Assembly (NCBI GenBank): GCA_023627715.1
Contig: JAMAHW010000061.1
Span: 124,001-188,000, forward strand
DNA length: 64,000 bases
Reading direction: 5' to 3'
DNA from: Periconia sp. R9002
Lineage: Eukaryota > Ascomycota > Dothideomycetes > Pleosporales > Periconiaceae
Notes under the pieces: generated by a model
Told to the model about the DNA's origin: nothing
Seen by the model: only the letters and a program-made list of their open reading frames with translations
Database searches by the model: none
Program-made: the position numbers and the translations under genes
Shown here: in pieces, positions 56,101 to 64,000 of the stretch
Layout: every line of letters starts with the position of its first letter
How positions within the stretch are numbered: the stretch's first letter is position 1

Positions 56101-57261
56101 ATGTCCCACAACATCCTCATAACCGGCGGTTCAGGCTACCTAGGCGGCTCCCTCCTCGCAAGTCTCGCGACAGCCAACCTTCCAGCCTACCAAACCCTCT
56201 ATGCCCTCGTCCGCAGCGACTTTCAAGCGGAAGCCGTCAAAAAGCACTACGATGCAACCCCCCTTACCATCGACCTCAGCTCCCCAGACGCCATCACCTC
56301 CGCGATCACCTCCAACAAAATAACCATAATCTTCCACCTCATCAGTTCTATGGACACCGAAACCCCCCAACACTTCATCCGCGCCCTCTCCACCGTCCAA
56401 AAAACAACCAAACTCCAAACCCACTTCCTCTTCACGACCGGTGCCAAACTCTTCTCATCGCATGCCGGCGCGCCCACAAACACCCCTCTACCAGACGCCT
56501 CACCAATCATGTACACCCTCCAAAAGACGCTCTCGACAACCGCCCCCATACCGCTCGTACAACAAGGAATCCTCGCCAACACGCGCGTAATCGACGAAGC
56601 GGAATCACTCGGCGTGCATGCCTACCTCTTCGCGCCTTGCATCGTCTACGGCAAATCGCGCGGCGCCTTCGGAAACCCCATCTCGATCCAAACCGTCGCC
56701 GTCGTGAAGGCCGCCAAAGCGCTGCGGAAAGTCTACTCCTTCGAGGACGGGAACCCCACGTGGCCCGTTTGCCACATCGATGATAATACGGCCTTGTATG
56801 TTGAACTGTTGCGGGCCATGATTGACGGGCGCGATGGAATCCCGAGTGGGAGGCAGGGGTTTTACCTGGCGAGTTCGGGGAGTGTAGCGTGGAGGGATTT
56901 TTATGCGCGCGTGGCGCGCGAGTTGAAGGTGAAGGGTGTCGTGGATACCGAGGAGGTGGTGAGGTGGGATGGAAAGGATGAGGAGGTGCTGAAGGCGATG
57001 TGGAAGGCTTGGGGGTACCCCGGAGACGCCAGTGCGGAAATGTGTAGATTGATGATTGGGGGCGAGTAAGTTTTTTGATTGTCTCTTTTGGTCGTCGACT
57101 GGTTTTGCGAGACGAGCTACATATACTGACGTGCATGCAGATGTACTATGACTGCCGAGAACGGGAAGAAGATTGGCTGGATGCCGAAGTATGCGCCTGA
57201 GCATATTTTGGAGACTGCAGATGAGGAGGTAGCTTTGATTTTGGAGCATTTGAAGGAGTAG
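56101..57261 (+). CDS. NAD(P)-binding epimerase/dehydratase-like (extended SDR) protein
   Basis: Exons 56101-57065 and 57141-57261; 1086 nt, 361 aa. The N-terminus has the glycine-rich NAD(P) site NILITGGSGYLGGSLL (residues 4-19) followed by LYALVRS. Later landmarks of the extended or atypical SDR group include IIFHLISSMD, FLFTTGAKLF, YLFAPCIVYGKSRG (with a Tyr-x-x-x-Lys-like YGKS) and WPVCHIDDNTALYVELL. It is cytosolic by prediction (no signal). Fungal relatives are annotated as NAD-dependent epimerase/dehydratase or nucleoside-diphosphate-sugar epimerase; the substrate is unknown. The frame is open upstream to 55987, but the TATA box at 55998 makes that part leader. Confidence 0.86.
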
Positions 57262-58793
57262 TTGGGTAGCTGGATTGACTGGCTGTTTTCAAGGTTGAAG
57301 AAGTGGGAATTAGTGATGTGCGGACGAATATTGACAACACGGGGGCATGAGCTTGCCAAGGTCATTCTTTCTCGAGGTTTTACAGAAATATCTTCCTTAT
57401 TTCCTACATCTTAGTTGGGACTGGAAACCTAACATGATCCTCATTAAGTCAACCGATAATGATCCTGAATGTCAGATACTTTTTCAGTAGGGGTTTACAG
57501 AACTGCGAGCAATATCAATCTATTTTGGAGACTGGCAAAAAACACTCCTTAAATCATGACATCAGTGATTTCACTGTGTTGATACCGCGAGGTACCCAAT
57601 ATTCTGCGTTTACAATATACATTAGATTCTTGGTGACATTAGCGACGTTAATAAAACATCAATTAAGGATCAGGATCATACAAGCCCAACGATAGTTCTC
57701 TCCGGGATACAGACCGAGGTCCAAAAATATCTGGATCTGTTACTGTTTCACCACCCCGCAGTGTGTGGTGCGTGCGCAGGAGTTGCGACTCCATCCTGCG
57801 ATTCTCTACTCTCACAGTTTCACGAAGCCATGGATACCTGAGGTCAACACTCCTACGTAGCTATGTCACCACCGCGCATGTACAGTAAACGTGTGAAGAA
57901 TACAGAGAGAGGAAAAAGGAGAAACTCCGTCGCATACTCTCGCCCCCTCGAAATCATCCGCTCGTATCGCCATGTTTTTCGCGGGGTGAAAAACCGTATA
58001 CGGAAGCTCTGAACACAACAGCCAATGCCGCGCCCACTTCTTCCCACGTCAATCCCCCATAAAAGTTTAAGACTATCGAAAATCTGCTGTGCATCTATTT
58101 CTCCTCTTTACTAATGAACACGATCTAGGTAAATTGACCAAACAAGCGGCGATGCCCGCACACGTTGTATCAATTGATGCTTGGTCGCTCGCCCCGCCCC
58201 CACGTCCGCAATAACACGCCGCACCGTCTAAACGCAAAACAGCAGGTCGGACAGTGAGCGCACTGCGCCGAGTACCCGAAGCAGCGAGTCTGTAGTCGCT
58301 GCCACGGCCGCATGAGACGCCAGGACGTACGTCGGTTTGATGGTAGGGATGCGTTGTAGGACGCGTCCGGGCCTGATTGGAGCCCTGCTCTGGAGGAGCA
58401 CCCCGAACGGATAGTAGCGAGTGCTAGCCAAGGTCTGGGGACGTTGATCCATGAGGGATGATGGGTGAATGTCGCATTGTGCCTGACGGCTGAGCGAGAA
58501 TACCGCCGAGTGCTGTACGTAAAAAAAATTTGGATGGGCTGTATCTGGGTAGGCCGGGAGGTCCGTAGGTGTGGAGGTTTCGAAGGGGTACTTTGCAGTA
58601 TTTCATGGCCGCCACCGTGCATATTGTCCGATACGTTCTGTGAGACATCCTCTTTTGTCTCGAGGTGGTCATCATTGATCAGCAAGCATTCCCTCCGTTT
58701 CCCTCGTTCACTACAAGTTTGTCTTGACTTATATACCTTCGCTCTAAAACACACCCTTCTCAACTCCATCCCTGGCTATATTCAGCACCCAAG
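57262..58793. other. 1.5-kb intergenic stretch, no gene seen
   Basis: 3' flank of the SDR gene and promoter of cutinase. A 199-codon minus-strand frame (58170-58769) covers the cutinase promoter and is judged spurious. A TATATA box for cutinase is at 58730-58735. Confidence 0.5.
58730..58735 (+). promoter_or_regulatory. TATA-like box (TATATA)
   Basis: TATATA, 64 bases upstream of the cutinase ATG at 58794, followed by a CT-rich leader. Confidence 0.45.
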
Positions 58794-59841
58794 ATGAAGA
58801 CCACCATCCCGCTCTCCCTCCTCCTCACCACCACATCCACCCTCGCGGCCCCGGCCCCAGCTCCAGTCCCAGAATCCTCAATCACCGGCGCCAGCTTCCC
58901 TATAACCGCACTCCTCAACAGCAACCTAACCGTAAACCAATACGCCGCCCAACTCGAAGCCCAAAAATCCTCCACCTCAACGCCTCCCCTCCTGACGAAG
59001 CGCCAATTCAACGGCGACACCTTCAACCAGCTCACAGACGGCACTCCATGCCGCGAAATCACTCTCATCTACGCCCGCGGCACTACCCAGGACGGCAACG
59101 TAGGCGACGCGCAGTCCGAGGGTCCGACGTTCTTCAATGCTCTTGCTGCTGCGCTGGGCGGGACCTCGAGATTCGCTGTCCAGGGCGTCGATTATGCGGC
59201 GAATGTTCTTGGGTTTTTGCTCGGCGGCGATCCTAACGGCGTGAATGTGATGCGTGATCTGGTTAATAGGGTGAGAGCTTCCTTTTTCATCCTTTTCATG
59301 TGTTTTGTTTGTGTACTTGGGCAGTGATTGATCGCGTACACGTCTATTGTATATGTACGTTTGTGACCATCACGTGAAGTTATACCTCTTCCACTTGATT
59401 AACTCTTGAACCGGCCACCCGTTTACAACCCTGACTAACCCAAGAGAAAAAAACAGGCCGCAACCCAATGCCCCTCAACCAAGCTCGTCATCTCAGGCTA
59501 CAGCCAAGGCGCACAAGTCGCGCAAAAGACAACACAAGCCCTAAACGCCACGGTCGCAGGCCGCGTGAGCTCCGGTAAGCTATTCAACCCATCTTCCTAC
59601 TCAAACATCAAAAAGATATGTCCTCGTGATGCTGCATATGCTCACAAAACGAACAGTCCTCACCTTCGGCGACCCCAACCGCGACGACCCCGACTACGGC
59701 CTCATCCCCGTAAGCAAGACGCTCATTATCTGCCACGACGGCGATAACATCTGTGAAGGCGGTGTTATTATCACGCCTGAGCACCGGAATTACGAACGGG
59801 ATGCGGGGACTGCGGCGGCGTTTGTTGTTGGTAAGCTTTAG
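58794..59841 (+). CDS. secreted cutinase (CE5 family)
   Basis: Exons 58794-59270, 59457-59574 and 59657-59841; 780 nt, 259 aa. A signal peptide (MKTTIPLSLLLTTTSTLAAP) and a pro-region ending TKRQ (Kex2-like) precede the catalytic domain. Landmarks: IYARGTTQDGNVG, a first Cys (PCREI), the nucleophile motif GYSQG, then CHDGDNICEGG with the catalytic Asp and a disulfide pair, and PEHRNY with the catalytic His. The triad Ser-Asp-His is complete. The enzyme hydrolyses cutin and similar polyesters on plant surfaces. Intron 1 is long (186 nt) for this window. It ends 399 bp from, and facing, the GMC oxidoreductase gene. Confidence 0.94.
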
Positions 59842-60240
59842 AGTTAGTTTTTTAGTGGTGGTTCGAAGGGTCGGTGGTATGATTGAATGTATAATCGCTC
59901 CTGGCGATTTGAGCTGTGGAAAACAAATTGGGTGGGTTAATGTAATTGAGCAATATCTGAACGCCTGTTTTAAAATGATAAACACATAATCTATTCGGAA
60001 ATCAGAACTGATGCTTAATTGAGAAGGAATATAATGCGATAGATACGTACCATTGAGCAACAAGCTGCGACCTATTGGATCTGTGCAAGTGCACGATGTA
60101 GATGACACCGCACAATCCTTTCACATCTCACACAGCGCACGAGCATATAGACCCGACGATTACGACACAAAATGAATTCAATAATATCTTCCAACATCAA
60201 ACTCATATCTATGTACATAATCATTCACCACACGAACCCT
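59842..60240. other. intergenic between convergent genes
   Basis: 399 bases between cutinase (+) and GMC oxidoreductase (-), 3' ends facing. No supported frame. Confidence 0.5.
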
Positions 60241-62236
60241 CTACGCATCCAACTGGCTCAAAATAACATCAGCAGCCTTCTCCGCAACCATGTACGTCGA
60301 CACAGCGGTAAACGTTCCGGGGATCCTAGGGTAAACCGACGCATCGACAACCCTCAAACCCTGCGCACCGCGGACCCTGAAGCTGGAGTCCAAGACGGCC
60401 ATGCGGTCGCCGTCGGCGCCGATGGGGCACGAAGACGAGGCGTGGTGGCCCCAGGTGGTGTCCTTGATGAACTGGGCGAGGTCCTCGGGGGAGGTCTTGT
60501 CCGCGCCGGGGAGCACCTCGGTCACGTTGACGAGCTGGTTCTTGAAGGCGGAACGGGCGAGTCCGATGGCTTCGGTCATGGCGGTCAAATCGGCTTGGTA
60601 GTCGCCGACGCCCGTGTCGTAGTAGTTGTAGGTGATGGCGGGGACGTCGAGAGGGTCTGCGGAGCGGAGCTCGACGGTTCCGGCGGTGTTGCGGGGGTGC
60701 TGGGTTTGGAGGTTAGTTTAAGGAGTACAGAAATGGCAGAGGAACAGGATGGAGTTAACTTACAGACTTCAAGATGGCCCAGGTGAACCAGTCGTGCTCA
60801 GAAGTGGCGTTGTACGCGTAGCCGGGGAAGTATCCACGGAAGTTAATGGGGCCACCAAACACGAAAGTGTCCCAGTCGTTGTTGGTAGCGACGCTGGACT
60901 TGTAGAACATGGTCGCGCCTACACCGGGGGAGGCGTAGGTGCCGCGGTTGCCGAGGACGGGGTTTTCCCAGCGGTCAAGACACTTGTCATTGTCCGAGGC
61001 GTCAAAGGTGCAGCCATCGAAGGCGGTCCAGTTGCTGGGAACCTTGCCCTGCACGCTGGTCTCGTAGTGGTCCTGGAGGTTGGTGCCAACACCGGGAGAG
61101 TCGACGATGACGGGGATGTCGAACTTGGCGAGCTCGTCGGCGGGTCCGACACCGCTGAGCTTGAGGATTTGAGGGGAGTTGTAGGCACCACCGGAGATGA
61201 TGACCTCACGCGAAGCAGTCGCAGAACCCTTGACACCAGTGCGGCCGGCGGATCTGGGGGAAGCACGGTAGAGGTATTGACCGTCAAGGAACTCGACACC
61301 AGTGGCGCGAGGAGGAGTAACGGTCTGGTCGAAGGTGATCTTGGTCACGTGGCAGTTCGTGCGGACGTCGAGAGGGTACTTCTTGGAACCATCGTCGTTC
61401 TTGGCGTCATTGACGGCGACGATGAAATCGCGGGCGCCGTTGCGCTTACCGCCGTCGGTGGAGATGGGGATCTGGAAGAGACCAGGGCTCTGATCACGCT
61501 GAGTGGAGTCGGCGTTGGGATCGCCAGCGAGGAGAGTTGCGAGGTTGAAGACGGCACCGACTAGGTTGGAAAGAGCAGTGGCCGCTCCGCTGATGACGCT
61601 CAACAGCTGCACATCCTCGGTGACGATGGTGAGCGGTCCAAATTCAGTCGTCAGCCAGCCATCGGTACCGTGGCCGCCAGAGATGGGGAGCAAGTAGTTG
61701 TTGTGCTCGAGCTTCTGGAAGTACTTGCGCATGTTGGCGGGAGACCACGAGGCGTCTCCAGTCAGAGAAGCGATGTACTCGAAGTCGGACTGATGGGGGT
61801 AGACGGCGATGAGAGCGTTGTGCGCAGTGCAACCACCGAGGGTGCCAACACGAGGGTATAGAGTACCCTTCATGACGGAGTTGGCGGGTGGGTTGAGACC
61901 AGTGTACTCGCCGCCATCGGGGGTTTCGTAGGAGGTCTTGAAGTCGCGAGCCTGCCTCTTCTCGTCCGCATAGTGACGAACGTAGAAGTTCCATGCCATG
62001 GCGCCATCCTCGGAAGCCCTCACACTGTAGGTGGGGACAGTATAGTTGATGTTGAGGCCCTGGTCGTCACCTGCCTCAATGAGGAGGGTCTTGTGGCCGG
62101 CGAGAGCCAGTCGAGCGGCGAGCGGGCCGCCTCCTGCTCCAGATCCGACGACAACATACTCGTAGCCGGTGAGTTCGACTGCGCGGGCGCAGGACGCAAG
62201 AGTCGCAACGGTATTAATTAAGTATTTGAAAAGCAT
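60241..62236 (-). CDS. secreted GMC-family FAD oxidoreductase
   Basis: Exons 62236-60764 and 60699-60241; 1932 nt, 643 aa. A signal peptide (MLFKYLINTVATLASCARA) is followed directly by the FAD site YVVVGSGAGGGPLAARLA (from about 28) and LLIEAGDD. GMC landmarks: GTLGGCTAHNALI (signature 1-like), GGAYNSPQILKLSGVGP (signature 2), NLQDHYE, and the C-terminal TTWGHHASSSCPIGAD with the catalytic His, then RVRGAQGLRVVDASVYPRIPG. The usual second active-site residue (His/Asn) near the end is not obvious in TFTAVSTYMVAEKAAD. The family oxidises alcohols, sugars or aryl alcohols with O2 or a quinone. Secretion suggests an H2O2 supplier or sugar/aryl-alcohol dehydrogenase; the substrate is open. TATA box at 62404-62409 on the minus strand. 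Confidence 0.92.
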
Positions 62237-63593
62237 TATGAAAGAATGAATGGACGGACTCTGTCAAGCATTGTTAGCATGGAAATCGTACACAATATCA
62301 ATCACTGGACTCACAATTTGTCCTAGGAATGAACGACTGGGGGTAGGGGTATGTAGTGGGCTCGAGTGTGCCTGGACAAGAGGTTCTTGGTGGTGGACCT
62401 CTCTTTATACATTGGCATATTCTATCACGAGTCGCTCCGACTGCCCCTTTTCTCGTTTGCAGCTATCAGATTCATAAGCTAGAAAATTCGAGGTCCCCGC
62501 TAATGCTCCCTTGATGGAGCATGTTCGATAACTTGCTATACCGCTTCTGCCGAAAATTCGCGGCGTATCAGCGGTTTTGATGCCACTCTTGGGTAGAGGT
62601 AATGCTTTCAATTTGCTATGATCGACGGCTTGCGTGGTTGTTTGTCTGGGGGTGTTGCGCTAGTCTGGGCGGAAGGACCCAGATTCCCTCTGCGCTTCTT
62701 GATCCTACCAGATGCTGTGCGTCGTACCCTGACGAAGTAAATCGTTAACCAATATCTTCTAGCGGCATTCCAATCATCTCGTTTGATCTTGCGGTCAACA
62801 TTGTACAATCAACTCTATATTGATGTTGGCTCACTCAACCATTTCCTGGCTTTGTTAGCTTCGATAGGCCCTATAACGCATGATATTATGCTTTTAAAAT
62901 ATAGCACAAATTGCAAAAAAAGGGTTCGAAAAACTAGCGTGAAGCCTGTCTACGCCCCTCACCTAACCCAGATTGGGCCTGACATCCAGGGGACAGCCAG
63001 CTTTTGCCATGGGCGACAGGTATAACGGCCACTCTAATTGCAAGCTAAATGTCTAGTGGGGCCGCGGGAATACGACCCTATTAGCGATTAATTTCCGAGG
63101 AAGCTGGTCGACAATTGTTTTACAAACTGGAAAGTAATATACGAATGCGACGAACTTTTGATGACAGGTACCGTTTGAACGGTTTCGAGGTGCTGGTGGT
63201 GGAGCCGTTCACAACGTGTCACCCCATCTTCCACGTGGTTATACTATAGATCGCGCGCATAGTGTTGCCTCCTTCTCATCTTGGTAGTTACTATTCTAAG
63301 CTATTTTGCAACGTTATATGTCATGCGATTGAAAGGACCCAATCGAACCTCGTTCGCTTAGTGTGCATCGAAGCTCCACGGCAATTCACACTGGGACTCA
63401 AATCCACACACGACAGACGACTGGGTCAGTTTCTCAAGCACATCTGTGCAAAAGTCGTGGACAAGACAGACCTGGCTGAATGCGCCCATCAATAAAATCG
63501 CACTTGACAAGTAGGTCACGAATCAGTTCACACTAATATTACGTTGATCGACAAATATCTTGCGCAATCGAGTAGAGAGCAGACAAGAAGCCA
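62237..63593. other. 1.36-kb intergenic stretch, no gene seen
   Basis: Promoter of the GMC gene and 3' flank of the partial flavin monooxygenase. Short frames only. Confidence 0.5.
62404..62409 (-). promoter_or_regulatory. TATA box of the GMC oxidoreductase gene
   Basis: TATAAA on the minus strand, 168 bases upstream of the ATG at 62236. Confidence 0.5.
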
Positions 63594-64000
63594 TCATAGC
63601 TTCGCTTTGATCTTCCCAACCGCATCATGTTCCTGCTTCAGCTTTGTCCACCAAGCGTGCTTAGCCGCGAGTACAGCGAACCCCTTAACAGCCCACTCAT
63701 CTTGCCACTCAGGAAGCTCGTATCCGTCACTTTGGTCGGCAGGCGGTCCTGCTACCTCCCTCAAAAAGGCAAAGTACTCTGCAAAATCCGGCTTGATCTC
63801 GTGAAATAGCGAGGTGGGGCCTTTGTATTGCAATCGCCGTACCTCCCAAAGGTCTTGCTCGCGTCTAGATGGAAGCCCTCCTCCGCGGCCTGCCAGGAAT
63901 CGCGCCACCGCTACAGCCTGATACTCATAAACACGGAAAGAGATCGCGGCTTTCACTTGGCCTACGACGGTGAGAGAGGGGTCTGAAATGTTGAAGACGT
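63594..64000 (-). CDS. flavin-containing monooxygenase-like, C-terminal part (cut by window edge)
   Basis: An open minus-strand frame of about 135 codons runs from the window edge to a stop at 63594. It begins inside the protein: VFNISDPSLTVVGQVKAAISFRVYEYQAVAVARFLAGR matches the C-terminal FAD/NADPH-domain end of fungal FMO-like proteins (F-x-x-x-D-P-x-L-x-x-x-G, then E-x-Q-A-x-x-x-A-R-x-x-x-G). It continues with LWEVRRLQ and the helical tail usual for this group. The start and the nucleotide-binding motifs lie beyond 64000. Expected reaction: NADPH-dependent oxygenation of a soft nucleophile (N or S). The first residue of this fragment is not a start codon. Confidence 0.75.
   Translation of the reverse strand, partial: VFNISDPSLTVVGQVKAAISFRVYEYQAVAVARFLAGRGGGLPSRREQDLWEVRRLQYKGPTSLFHEIKPDFAEYFAFLREVAGPPADQSDGYELPEWQDEWAVKGFAVLAAKHAWWTKLKQEHDAVGKIKAKL

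Noticed and set aside
55950..56783. 277-codon + strand frame rich in Arg, Pro and His
   Set aside because: Shadow of the SDR/epimerase gene in another frame.
58170..58769. 199-codon minus-strand frame
   Set aside because: Covers the cutinase promoter, no features, unusual Arg/Cys-rich composition.
60749..61564. 271-codon + strand frame rich in Val, Gly and Glu
   Set aside because: Antisense shadow of the GMC oxidoreductase gene.

Overview
This window is nuclear DNA of a filamentous ascomycete (Pezizomycotina). The evidence is short GT-AG introns (mostly 45-105 nt) with CTAAC-like branch points, fungal-only gene families (HET, NACHT with a DUF7708-like N-terminus, Clr5, GPR1/FUN34/YaaH), and a rich set of secreted plant-polymer enzymes. 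The enzyme mix (cutinase, GH11 xylanase, laccase, tyrosinase, intradiol dioxygenase, a LysM protein) suggests a plant-associated fungus, perhaps a Dothideomycete, but the class is inference. I see no rRNA, convincing tRNA, CRISPR array or intact transposon.

Layout. 0-3.4 kb: a four-repeat beta-propeller-like protein and a Gfo/Idh/MocA dehydrogenase. 3.9-11.5 kb: a seven-exon NACHT (NLR-like) gene with terminal C2H2 fingers, head to head with a 13-exon SNF2 ATPase across a promoter holding a 40-nt G tract. 12.5-13.7 kb: an unknown gene with one in-frame stop. 16-24 kb, all + strand: MFS transporter, GPR1/FUN34/YaaH membrane protein, SfnB/DszC-like flavin monooxygenase, HET protein. 24-28.7 kb: a long gene-free stretch with strong strand asymmetry and a possible non-coding transcript. 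28.7-38 kb: xylanase, small secreted protein, laccase, unknown protein, LysM effector-like protein. 38.6 kb: a 165-bp MITE. 39.5-46.9 kb: Clr5-ankyrin protein, a 26-bp minisatellite, a thioredoxin-like gene with a damaged splice acceptor, and a carboxylesterase. 49-64 kb: tyrosinase, intradiol dioxygenase, a hydrophilic repeat protein, an NAD(P)-epimerase-like protein, cutinase, GMC oxidoreductase, and the 3' part of a flavin monooxygenase cut by the window edge.

How the genes may work together. Two themes recur. One is fungal self/non-self recognition (NACHT and HET genes). The other is secreted attack on plant surfaces and phenolics: cutinase, xylanase and esterase open cuticle and wall; laccase, tyrosinase, dioxygenase and GMC oxidase act on phenolics and alcohols; the LysM protein may hide chitin. 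This is a concentration of families, not a demonstrated co-regulated cluster.

Exon boundaries were set by hand from splice signals and reading-frame continuity. For every spliced model the summed coding length is a multiple of three, and all junctions are canonical GT-AG except the thioredoxin-like acceptor discussed below.
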